64,000 nucleotides of DNA from Mesostigma viride (Eukaryota; Streptophyta; Mesostigmatophyceae; Mesostigmatales; Mesostigmataceae). The stretch spans positions 3,068,443 to 3,132,442 of the forward strand of contig RPFO01000022.1 of the NCBI GenBank assembly GCA_009746045.1, given 5' to 3'. This document shows, in pieces, positions 55,640 through 64,000 of this stretch. The translations under genes and the position numbers were made by a program. The notes beneath the pieces were generated by a model, which saw nothing but the letters and a program-made list of their open reading frames with translations, did not search any database and was not told where the DNA came from. Every line of letters starts with the position of its first letter. Within the stretch, counting starts at the first letter, position 1.

Positions 55640-57060
55640 GACCGATTTTAGGTGATGTGTCAATCATGCGGGCGCGGACTACGGATAGTCCCAGAAGCCC
55701 TGTGCACATCTTCAAGCAGTTGTGTCACATAGGTCCGGGTCGCGCCGCGCCGGTGCCGGGCGCGCGCAAGTTTGCCAGTGGGTTGCGATGGCCTCCGACG
55801 CTCGTGGAACTGTGCCGGCACCTTCACGGCCAGCATCGCCTCAACACTGGGATCGGCTCCCAGGCCCCGCATTTGCTCCAATCTGCTGCGGACCTTCTTC
55901 ACGTTATAGGTACCCATACACCCCCGCCTTCAGCGCATCGCTCTCTGCTCTCGCCTCGGGCGCACCGAGGCCGAGAACTGGGATCTCCCGCCCAGTCCGC
56001 CCCCACCGCCCGGTCACTGAAACCACATTTCGCTCCATCCTCACGGAGCTCCTTGCACAGCACGTGACCCCCCTTGCCGCAGATGTGGCCGAGCAATGGG
56101 CAGCACGCTGGCTGCTGAGCTCCCTCACCTTTCCACCACCGCCACCGCCACCTCCAAAACCACCGACACCATCACCGACCAGCTCCTCGACATCGACCAG
56201 CGCCTCAAGGACATCGCCATTGAGTGCCTGCAAAACACCGCAGGCATCACCGCCCAGGAGGTACGTGAAGGACATGAATCGTCGCAGCTCGCCCGGCATC
56301 TGCTGGCCCAGCCGACGATGCTCCCCCCACCCAGACCTGCATGGGCGGACATGCCGGCTGAAGCATCACACCAACTCCACCGCCTCCACCATCGCAGCAC
56401 AGCTCAAGCAACAAACGCTCGACCTCCGCGAGGAGGCCGACCTCACCCAGCGCAGCCACAACATCCTCAAGCACTTCGACCAGCCGGCAGGTGAGAACTC
56501 GGAGTCTCTTGCCATAACGTTTAAGCGCGACATTCTTACCCCCATGCAACTAACTGGTGAGCTGCACTGAGATGTTGGCTGTCCCGCGCCTTGATCCCCG
56601 CCGGCGCGCGGGGTAAGGCTGGCCCGGCTCCCCTGCTCCTCACCTTTAATTAAGTACATGGCGGAGAAGCTGTCGTTTCATACTGTAAGTACATGCCGCA
56701 AGAAGCTTCTCGGGGACTCCCTACACACTGGACAACGACTTGACCCTGGCACAGCAACAGCGCGCGGCGACGGGAGCTATGCATAGCCGACCAACCTCCA
56801 GCTCCGGCGGAGCGCAGGGGGGAACTATCTTGTTATTGTGAACCAGTACATATACTGGACCTTGGGCGGACGTCATATCCACATCGACCACACTGTTAAG
56901 CCCTGGCAGGTGCCCCTTGCCACCCCAGCAAACCCAGTCTAGGGAATATAGCAGTAGTGTAGATTAGTCAGGCTTAGTAGCTTAGCACATGGTAGCCTAT
57001 GCGCATGTGCGCCTATAATTAATAAATTAAACTCGTGCTCCCGTTGGGGAGTTACGGAGC
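55640..57060 (+). mobile_element. ORF1-like retroposon copy 4, decayed
   Basis: From about 56030 it matches copy 3 (CATCCTCACGGAGCTCCTTG, then GCACGTGACCCCCCTTG). The 3' part includes decayed LAFLKCRKK-region sequence at 56690-56780 and the start of the shared 3' UTR (TAGATTAGTCAGGCTTAG) at 56960, then diverges after GCGCATGTGCGCC. The upstream limit is uncertain. Confidence 0.65.
55722..56570 (+). pseudogene. L1-ORF1-like protein, copy 4
   Basis: A 282-residue open frame that changes register inside. The recognisable parts are TTFRSILTELLAQHVTPLAA, AARWLLSSLTFPPPPPPPP, STIAAQLKQQTLDLREEADL (coiled coil), RSHNILKHFDQPAG and LAITFKRDILTPMQLTGEL. These correspond to the middle of the full ORF1 and include the segment deleted from copy 2. 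The C-terminal RNA-binding part is broken by frameshifts after 56570. Function would be RNA binding and packaging for retroposition, but this copy is probably inactive. Confidence 0.55.
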
Positions 57061-57474
57061 ACCGGAGTGCTTATGAAGTAAAAACAACCGGTATGAAGTG
57101 AAGACAACTATCCCTGTATGTGCACAACAGGAAGAAAGGGCAGAGACCCCCTTTCTCCTTCATGCCAGAGGCATGCCACAGCTGCAATGGGACACGATAG
57201 ATGATGATTCCGCCAAGTTCTGTGGGTGCAATTTAAGACCCATGTGAGCATATCATAACAAGGAGCGTGGGCAAGTAATCTGATCATAGCCAGGATGTAG
57301 CATGGCTGTACAAGGGCTAAGCTAAGGCTATGGCTGGTTGTGTACATGTACCGTGCGTTCGCGGAGCACATGACTAGGTATGGTGGCACGGCTAGGCATG
57401 GCTGCCATGGCGGCAGTGACTACGTATACCTTGATGATTACAAGCTAGGGCTATTCTAGCCCGCAGGCCGGGCG
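57061..57474. other. no gene recognised
   Basis: Short stretch between retroposon copy 4 and LINE copy C; no motif or clear repeat seen. Confidence 0.5.
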
Positions 57475-57517
57475 CGACCTATATATTATAAAAATATAAT
57501 TACTACGACCTATATAT
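57475..57517. other. duplicated LINE target with a minimal LINE tail
   Basis: CGACCTATATAT occurs at 57475 and 57506 here and again at 59053. Between the first two lies TATAAAAATATAATTACTA, which matches the extreme 3' end of the LINE. It looks like a ~19-bp insertion next to the 1.5-kb copy C at the same target. Confidence 0.8.
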
Positions 57518-59052
57518 ATTAAAAATATAATTACTTACAACAGAGTGAAATCACTCAAACCAAAGCAAACGCCCAGCTATAAACCTATATACAGAGCCAT
57601 GTCAAAGCTCTATACTACGATAAGACCAATGGAAACGCCTAACGGGAGGAACCTAATAGCCCTGCTGCACCGCAAAATCAGCCCGCGTACGGCGGAGCAT
57701 GATGTCAGCCATGGCCCGAGTCAGCGCCACCGACAAGCGCTGACGCCAATATGACGTCCAGGTCCGCGCCGACCATGGGGCCCGCTGGCCCTCCAGGTCC
57801 AGCCGGTCCTCCCGGAGCCGGCAACACTCCTTGAAGAAGGCGGAGGTCAGGGGCCCCATGGCCCCAAACTCCTCCAGGACAAAGGGCACCACACGATGGT
57901 GCCCGACGTCGCCGTAGGCCAGGAGCTTGGCCCGCTCCGCCCGGTCCGCCGTGTAACCTGCCGTGAGGGAGGCCCCAGCCACGTGGCTAAGAGCCAAGGG
58001 CCGCGCCACCGAAACGTCAATAAGCAGATGCCGGCCACCCCCCTCAAAGTCCAGCACCACGATGTCAGGCCGGTGGTTGGGGGAATAGAAGGCAGCGCCA
58101 TCCGCATCCTCGGACCGGATGTTCGCGTGGGGGAAAACCGACCGAATCATGGCGAGCACCACCGTCAGGAGGACAGTGTGCAAATACAAATACCAATTCT
58201 GATTCTGTTGGCCCCCCATGCAGGCAAGGTAGTGAGTCCCCGTGGGATCCAGCGGCTGCCCACAGCTACCACAAGGCCGCCCGGCCGGAACAAGAGGCTG
58301 CGGGGCAAATAGCTGGTGCCGGAGCGCCACCGAGTAGTGGCTGGGAGCCAAGGCGAATGGGGGGGCCATGGGAAGAGCACGAAGGTACGCCGAGCCCACA
58401 CTCCGCAAGGAAAGCGAGAACAGCCACGCACGTCCCTGGGCGTTGAGGTCCGCGAAAAGAGCAATCCAATCAGCCGAGTGCAGAATACCCGCGTAGGTTT
58501 TCTGGTGTTTATCGATGACGCGAGCAGGGAATGCGGCGGGAGATTGAACGGAGGCGACCGAGGGAGTGCCGCGAGGGAGGTGGCGCTGTACCGCCTGAGC
58601 GGCACGGACGGGAGAACAGGCCTGCTGGATCTCAGCATAGGCCTCCTGGATGGCGGTGACGAAGGGCAAAGGGCTGCTGGGGTCCAGGAGGTCAGGCGCT
58701 GCCGTAGCCAAAAGGGGCAGGAGCCGGCAGCTTTCCGCCCACGACTGAGCGACGGAGCCCAAAAATGCTGCTGGGGCCAGCCGGGCGGCACGAGTCAGAC
58801 CGCAGCCACCCATCCGTGCAGGCAGGGAGGCAATGCGAATAGCATGTGGCGGGAGGTCGGGGCCCGGGACCAGCTGCGCCAAGGCCGACTGGATGCGTTC
58901 GTCGTGGCCCTCGGCGGCCAGCCGGACCTGAGCCGGAAGAGCGCCCCGGAGCCAGTGAACGACGCGAGGGTGAGCGCAAAACCACAGAAGCAGACCCTTG
59001 GTCTGCGAATCATGAAGGCGCGCAATCAAGGGCAGTACCTCAGTGCGTGCCT
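57518..59052 (-). mobile_element. LINE copy C, 5'-truncated
   Basis: Minus-strand copy of the last ~1.5 kb of the LINE, flanked by CGACCTATATAT (57506-57517 and 59053-59064). It is truncated within the RT connector at a point matching LINE position ~47490. Confidence 0.93.
57653..59029 (-). CDS. C-terminal half of LINE ORF, copy C
   Basis: 458 uninterrupted residues identical or nearly so to 47515-48887: RT connector, CCHC knuckle (CGSCGQPLDPTGTHYLAC), endonuclease core (RPDIVVLDF, LLIDVSVARP) and the terminal ADFAVQQGY. It lacks the RT catalytic domain and all N-terminal fingers, so it cannot retrotranspose. The lack of any stop or frameshift over 1.37 kb shows this insertion is young. A Met start is only fortuitous. 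Confidence 0.88.
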   Translation of the reverse strand: MIARLHDSQTKGLLLWFCAHPRVVHWLRGALPAQVRLAAEGHDERIQSALAQLVPGPDLPPHAIRIASLPARMGGCGLTRAARLAPAAFLGSVAQSWAESCRLLPLLATAAPDLLDPSSPLPFVTAIQEAYAEIQQACSPVRAAQAVQRHLPRGTPSVASVQSPAAFPARVIDKHQKTYAGILHSADWIALFADLNAQGRAWLFSLSLRSVGSAYLRALPMAPPFALAPSHYSVALRHQLFAPQPLVPAGRPCGSCGQPLDPTGTHYLACMGGQQNQNWYLYLHTVLLTVVLAMIRSVFPHANIRSEDADGAAFYSPNHRPDIVVLDFEGGGRHLLIDVSVARPLALSHVAGASLTAGYTADRAERAKLLAYGDVGHHRVVPFVLEEFGAMGPLTSAFFKECCRLREDRLDLEGQRAPWSARTWTSYWRQRLSVALTRAMADIMLRRTRADFAVQQGY

Positions 59053-59063
59053 CGACCTATATA

Positions 59064-59210
59064 TGCCCCTTCTCAGGGATATGTGCTACATGTACTCCCA
59101 ATGGAGATATGTTACAATTTAATTTTACTTTCATGCCCCTTCTCGATCAGGGACATGTGTTACATATCCTCCCCGCCACGGACAGAGGTACGTTTTTTAA
59201 TTAAATGTAG
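59064..59210 (+). repeat. two retroposon tails in tandem
   Basis: ATGCCCCTTCTCAGGGATAT, then GTGCTACATG and TACTCCCAATGGAG, at 59064-59120; a second, diverged tail at 59135-59205 (ATGCCCCTTCTCGATCAGGG, GTGTTACATATCC). LINE copy C inserted at the edge of the first. Confidence 0.7.
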
Positions 59211-59241
59211 CGTTTGGAAGTTACCAACTACCAAGGTCTAC

Positions 59242-59505
59242 GATCCTATATAGCTGGGGATCTGACGGAGCTGGTGTCGGTTAGCTATTCTACAGCGTCT
59301 TGCCAATGTCAGATCATTACGCTAAGGGTAAATGAGATTGTTTGAAGTCCGTGGACTTACAAATCATGCAGGCCAGCACGCATGCCCAGATAATGTCAAC
59401 AATTAACAACAAAAAAGTACCCTTAGCGTATAATGATCTGACATAGGTGAAGGCGCTGTAGAATAGCTATAACCGACCGACCAGCTCAGATCCCCAGCTA
59501 GGATC
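59242..59505. repeat. 88-bp imperfect inverted repeat with ~87-bp loop
   Basis: Left arm 59242-59330 and right arm 59418-59505 are reverse complements with about 85% agreement. They share TAGCTATTCTACAGCG, GTCAGATCATTA and CGCTAAGGGTA. It could be a foldback or MITE-like element. Confidence 0.85.
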
Positions 59506-59559
59506 ATTCCAAGTGTCACCACCCAGTTCACTTTGAAGGAATTGGACGGCGCCCTTGCT

Positions 59560-60970
59560 CGCCTGCGGTAGTAACGTACGATGCGGCGGTCGGTGCCGAC
59601 CACCTTTCTGCTGAGCTGCTGAAGACAACTGATCCGGCGGTTATGGATCTTCTGCTGGCGTTCTGCAACCGTGTCCTGCTTTCTGACGAGCCTCCGCCTG
59701 CTGCATGAGTGGTAGACGTACGGCCATCCGCGTCATGATGTACAAGAATTAGGGGCTCTGCTGCTGACCCCGGTAACTATCGGGATGTCTGCCTCCAGAG
59801 CGCCGCGCTGAAAGTCTTCATATGTGCATGATGCTGCACAGGCTCCGCGCCGCGCTGGACCCACACCTGGGTGAGTCTCCGAGATGGGTTTCTGTCGTGG
59901 TCGTAACGCTGTCATGGCTGTGTTTGTCGCGCGCCGACTGATGGAGGAGGTGCGTCGCCTTTGCCCTGACGTTTTGCTGCTGGTCTTCATTTTTGTTGAC
60001 TATATCAAGGCTTTTGACACGGTCCTCTGGGAGGCTCTTTGGGCCATACTACTAGCTCTGGATCGGGTACCACCAGCGTTTATTGCTGCCATTCGTCGAC
60101 TGTATGAGGGCTCACAGGACTAGTGCGGACTGCAGAAGGCACCATGCACCCCACCATTCCCCTAGCTTCACCACGGGGTGTGGCAAGGTTGTGTACTGTC
60201 CCCATACCTGTTCATTATTGTCGTGGATCACAGTCATGCGCCGGGCACGTGCGCGCTTCACTGCTCTTAAGGGGTTCGAGCCCGGCTTGGACATCCTTAA
60301 CGAGAAAGAGCACGGCGGGGTTACGCCTGGCTACCGCCTGGCCGACCTGATTTATGCAGACGACACCACCCTCATCGCGCGCCCCGAGCACATTCAGACC
60401 TGGCTGGACTGTCTGGGCCTGGAGGCGAGGACGGTGGGGTTGGAGATTAGTGTCAAGACTGAGGCGATGGTGATTGGGGCCTCCAGTAGCCCACCGCTGC
60501 CGCGGCTGCTAGACGGGATGGAGGTCCCGTTCCACGACCGCTTCAAACTGCTGGGGAGCATGCTCCCTGACACCGCCGACGATATCGACATCCGCATCGG
60601 CCTGGCCTGGGCCAGGCTCCGTTCGCTCTCCACCTACTGTCGCTCGAAGAGCCTGGGCGAGCACCCCAAGCGCATGCTCTTCAAGGTCCTCGTCCTCACG
60701 GTGCTTACGTATGGCGCCGAGGCGTGGACAAGATTTCACACCAACACTGGCAGCTAATAAGCTAGACGGCACGGTTTACAGGATGCTCCGTCGGACAGGT
60801 CCTGAACGTAGGGTTTTCCAAGCGGCCCGTCATTGGAGTCTTTGTATCAGGGTATGCCTCGTATTTCGGACGAGATTAGGCAGCGTAGGATAGCATTTGT
60901 AGGACACCTTGCTCGCACCATGCAGCCAGGTCGACACCGCCCTTGGTCTGGCGGGCCCCCAGCGGCTTGG
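59560..60970 (+). pseudogene. second, unrelated LINE reverse transcriptase, decayed
   Basis: Reading across frames, SAELLKTTDPAVMDLLLAF (pre-RT), PGNYRDVCLQSAALKVF, GFCRGRNAVMAVFVARRLME, FVDYIKAFDTVLWEALW (motif A, with D), LADLIYADDTTLIARPEHI (motif C, YADD), then the thumb (GLEISVKTEAMVIGAS, HDRFKLLGSMLPD, TYGAEAWT) and the typical 3' end (RQRRIAFVGHLARTM). This is the apurinic-endonuclease-type LINE layout (jockey/RTE/CR1-like) and is not close to the PHD-RING LINE. At least four frameshifts and the lost motif B make it dead. The LTR at 61043 lies just downstream. Confidence 0.85.
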
Positions 60971-61042
60971 CCAGCCAGGGCGGCATATATTCTGACCTGG
61001 CCTGGCCCCAAGGGCATTCCTAAAAGGGTAGGGAAACATGCA

Positions 61043-61513
61043 GTTAGTCTCCATGCTTTGCTGTAGACTAAGTCTCAAAGGCATTGTGAATACAACGTAT
61101 GAATAAGCCTTGTAAACCTACGTTGGTATGTGAATATAAATACCACGTGGGCTATGCAGATAGGAATGCTAGTCGAGTCGCATACGTTTCCCTAGATAGG
61201 TACTTTGGGTACTGGGGTACGTGACAGATGTCAGTACCCAGTATACATAGTGTCCTGTCATTGGACGGTACTAGAGTATCCTAGATAGGGACCGTACTGC
61301 AGCGTGCATTGATCTGTGATCACACGATGCAGTGACTAGACTGCTACCTGTCATCGTGCGGCCTCGGGCCAACGGTCTGCACCCAACGGTAACTGGCGGC
61401 GCAGCCAGTGAGAGGAACGTTGATAAAGGGTAAACCTATTTTCTAATGAACCAAGCAATTCATTGCTCACAGCGTACAGTGTTCTCAAGCAACATATCCC
61501 GTCGCATTCTAAC
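61043..61513 (+). repeat. 5' LTR of a second copia-like element
   Basis: 471 bp, reverse complement of 3748-4226, starting GTTAGTCTCC and ending ATTCTAAC. The gag ORF begins 20 bp later. No partner LTR lies within the window. Confidence 0.92.
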
Positions 61514-61532
61514 TTGAATTTTATTTGCTACC

Positions 61533-63265
61533 ATGGCTATCACGAACAAGAATGTCGCTAAGAAGCTTAACTTCAACGAGGATGATGATGGGCAGGATCG
61601 GCGGATGCCCAAAGACAACAATCAGAAGCCGGCTGGCGATGCGGCCATTTCAAAGAAAAAGAAGAAAAACAAAAAGAACAACAATGTCTGCCAGGACGAG
61701 GGGACGGCGGCTGCAAGGCCGACCGACCTACCCCCCTCCCCTGAGAAGCCGGAGGACGAGACGGCTCCCCCCCGGGGGACCGGCTTACCCTCGACTCCGG
61801 CGGCTGCAACAGCCGAAACCACGGCTGGAGCAGCCATGGCTGCGGAGCCCTCGGCGGTCAACCCCACTGAGGCTCCCCAGTTCGGCCCTCCGTTGCCGAC
61901 TATTCGGGAGCTCATGCCCCGTCAGACGGCTTCGGTGGCGCCGGACGGGGCGATCACGTTTCGCCCCGCCACATCTGATCTTCGTGTTCCCTTCGCTCAG
62001 GGACACAATCACATCGAGCTTCAGCTTGGGCGACCATCGTCCCTTCTTCGCAAGAAGAAGGACATGGAAACGCGCGGGTGGTGCGTAGACCCGTGGAGCC
62101 CATCGGAGGACAACAAATGTCCGATGATGAGGTCTCCGATACTGCCAGTCTTCCCGACGGGGAGACTGAGATAACTCTTACCCCAGCGCTCCTGGCGGTC
62201 GAGCAGGCCGCGCTGGTGGCTAACGAAGAACGCCGAGCGAGGCAGCGAGACCGGGAGGTCCGTCGAGAGACGGCTTTTCGGCTCGCCGCTAAGCGGCAGG
62301 AATATGAGGAGGAGGCCGCCCGTCGTCTGGCAACCCACCAGGCGATGGCGGCGGCGTACCGCGAGGCGACTCAGCGGCTACGTGACCTTCTCACCAATGC
62401 TGATTATCCGATGGAATACTCGGATGGTCAAGACCTGGCCGAGCTTGCTCGGTCAGCCCATTTTAAAGCTATGTCCTCCCTAACCCAAGCCAGGGTAACG
62501 GAGGCCATCTTGGCCAAGCATGGGGTGGTAGCTGAAGCTGCCCCCCCACTGGAAACCACCAAGAAATCCTCACCTCCCCAACCCTTGCAGTTCAAGGAGG
62601 GCCTTCTGGTCTTGGCCCAGGGGAAGGGCAAGGCCCAAGAGTTCAATGTCAAGGAGGCCATGATCATGGGCAACCCCCTCCCTGACATTCCTACGGATGA
62701 GGCGGCCTTTCAGGCTGCCCTCCGCGAACATGAGGTACGCAAGGAGATGAAAAGGCTCCTCAAGGAGGAGGCAGCGAGGAGAGCGGCGGCAGACACCCCT
62801 GCCCGCCCCTCCACCGCTGGGGCTGGACCCAGTGGGGTCACCCGGACCCCCCGGACTCCCCCCGGGCCACCACGGCCCCCCCCCCCTCCCCCACCACCCC
62901 AGGTTCGCCCTGTGGGTTGGGGCCCCCTCCCCAACCAGGGGGGGTGGCCAGGACCCCAGGAGGCCCTGGGGGGAGGTCAAGAGGTGCCCAGGGCACCCAC
63001 CCAACCTGCTGAGGCCCCCCCAAGGACGGGGGATATCCAGGAACAGCTCGCCATTCTCCAGGCTCAGCTGGCCTCGTTGCAAGACCAGCAGTTAACAGCT
63101 AACCAGCTGCAAACTGTCGAGGGCCTGCGCGCCCTGATGTCGCGGTATGAGCGGGGGACCATCAACCTGGACCCCACCCGCCTCCAACAGGCAACCGACG
63201 TCTTCTTGAGGGCCAACCCCCCTCTCACAGGTGTGTTTAACCCTCATAAGGCACGACTCACATGA
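61533..63265 (+). pseudogene. gag-like ORF of the copia-like family, one 10-bp deletion
   Basis: The first frame (61533-62070) runs MAITNKNVAKKLNFN, the Lys-rich AAISKKKKKNKKNNNVC, a Pro/Ala linker and PLPTIRELMPRQTASVAPDG. A 10-bp deletion near 62072, relative to 7401-7410, shifts to the second frame (62078-63265). That frame has RRPVEPIGGQQMSDDEVSD, an Arg/Glu-rich helix (RRARQRDREVRRETAFRLAA), ATHQAMAAAYREATQRLRDL, a Pro-rich stretch and a C-terminal Gln/Leu coiled coil (EQLAILQAQLASLQDQQLTA). About 575 residues if joined. It has no CCHC knuckle and no capsid motif I recognise; its gag role is inferred from position after the LTR. It ends HKARLT-stop exactly where foreign sequence seems to start. 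Confidence 0.7.
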
Positions 63266-63564
63266 GGCTTGGTGAACTCCGTCGGTGAACTCTTTGTGAA
63301 CTGGGTCGACGGCCGGGTCGCCACCGGCGCTTCACCGGCCCTTCACTTCGAGTTCACGCACTCACATGGGTCGCAACGACGTAGTGAACTGCTCGCCAGT
63401 GAACTCGTTTGTGAACTGGCGGAGGCGCGGGAAGACAGCCCAGATTTCGCGGGAAAGGGCGCAAACGTCAAGCAAGTGCATGATGCATCCTTGCATGCTG
63501 GCTAATAACATGCACGTCTTGTCCAGCTGTAAACCACTAACTTCTGCACCACTAATTTGATACA

Positions 63565-63990
63565 GTGCTGCAGAAATATGATAAAAACGCGCCGGTGACC
63601 TGTCGTGCATGTCGCTTTTCCAGCTACCTGTCTGCGTTCGAACGCAGACAGGTAGCTTTCTTTGCAAGTTTTTCCAGGTGTTGGTGCCAGTGCTTCTCTG
63701 TCGATATTGTTTCAAAGCCGGTTTGTTTATTGGCTGGGGACGACCCCAGAGCCGCCCGCCGTCACATGCACAAAACATGCCATATCTCGCTGGAGGCGTT
63801 CGGTTATTTACTGGAGAAAATCGGCCCGATCAGCGAGCCGAATCTCCAGACAATGGCGGGCGCGGGCTCCGGTTGGACGTGGTAAGACCCGAGCAAATGC
63901 TCATTGGTGCATTAGAGTGGCTTTCTCATAGCTGCGACTATGGTACCTTGGAGCGTGCATATATGGCATCGCTTCAAACACGTGGTCCAA
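63565..63990 (+). pseudogene. possible PIF/Harbinger-like transposase N-terminus, partial
   Basis: The frame from 63565 includes CHISLEAFGYLLEKIGPISE. A shifted frame near 63880 continues VVRPEQMLIGALEWLSHSCD and YGTLERAYMAS. The pattern of F-x-x-L-L-E-x-x-G-P followed by a basic residue and A-L-x-x-L-x-x-x-x-x-Y-x-T resembles the region before the DDE domain of HARBI1/PIF transposases. The DDE part would be beyond 64000, so this is a weak call. A frameshift or a small intron must lie near 63870. Confidence 0.3.
63622..63657. repeat. 36-bp perfect palindrome
   Basis: AGCTACCTGTCTGCGTTC joined directly to its exact reverse complement, no spacer. The flanking bases (C and T) do not extend it. 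Confidence 0.97.
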
Positions 63991-64000
63991 AAATGGGGAA

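Larger units (their letters stand above)
49676..55640. other. AT-richer region without a recognised gene
   Basis: No ORF here resembles a family I know; the longest frames (e.g. 51713-52141 +, 52571-52999 -, 54144-54527 -) lack motifs. The base composition is clearly less GC-rich than the mobile elements on either side. It holds two copies of a 16-bp palindrome and a GGTACC-rich patch, listed separately. It may be old intergenic DNA or decayed repeats. Confidence 0.6.
61043..63265 (+). mobile_element. copia-like element copy 2 (LTR plus gag, right part missing or beyond window)
   Basis: Same family as 3748-9562, in opposite orientation, and giving the uninverted order LTR then gag. Sequence from about 63266 no longer looks like this element, so it is probably interrupted there. 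Confidence 0.85.
63266..64000 (+). mobile_element. possible left part of a DNA transposon (runs off window)
   Basis: Seven GTGAACT motifs (six direct, one inverted as AGTTCAC) lie within 63272-63417, like subterminal transposase sites. A 36-bp palindrome and the start of a possible transposase follow. I cannot define a terminal inverted repeat because the right end is outside the window. Confidence 0.35.

Overview
The window is eukaryotic nuclear DNA. It has spliceosomal GT-AG introns, long microsatellites, LTR retrotransposons, LINEs and a hAT transposon, and no operons. The only host gene I recognise is COG6, a subunit of the conserved oligomeric Golgi tethering complex. Its ten visible exons (+ strand, 959-23390) read like the land-plant/green-algal protein, so I infer a repeat-rich green-lineage alga. 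That placement is an inference from one gene.

Layout. 1-958: microsatellites and no recognised exon; the first COG6 exons must lie upstream. 959-23390: COG6, with 2529 nt of coding sequence spread over 22.4 kb. Introns 3 and 4 were expanded by an LTR element (3748-9562, minus strand, sitting in a CAC microsatellite) and by a complete hAT element (10738-14967, with TIRs and an exact 8-bp target duplication). Most COG6 introns also carry tandem or decayed copies of the neighbouring exon edge with its splice site. 23391-39250: a three-layer nest. A small retroposon with an L1-ORF1-like protein (24470-25905, resuming at 37959) was entered by a LINE copy (25906-37943, minus; 15-bp target duplication). 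That LINE was in turn entered by a chromodomain Ty3/gypsy element (26977-36506, minus; 736-bp LTRs; 5-bp target duplication). A further retroposon copy follows at 37985-39245.

40306-49026 holds the most complete LINE. About 19.4 nearly identical 170-bp monomers are followed by a broken reading frame encoding, in order, a PHD finger, a domain I do not recognise, a RING-H2 finger, C2H2-type fingers, reverse transcriptase, a CCHC knuckle and a restriction-like endonuclease. A 19-bp direct repeat brackets array plus coding part, so the array looks like the LINE's own 5' region. Truncated copies lie at 49051-49661, 25906-37943 and 57518-59052, all with 3' ends at TATATA tracts. 49676-55640 is AT-richer and I recognise no gene there. 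55640-57060 is another decayed ORF1-like retroposon, 59560-60970 a second, unrelated LINE pseudogene, and 61043-63265 an LTR plus gag of the same family as the element in COG6 intron 3. The right edge (63266-64000) looks like the left end of a DNA transposon.

Apart from COG6 nearly everything is mobile DNA. Many mobile ORFs change frame at C-runs, so either decay or homopolymer sequencing error is possible; the COG6 exons keep frame throughout.
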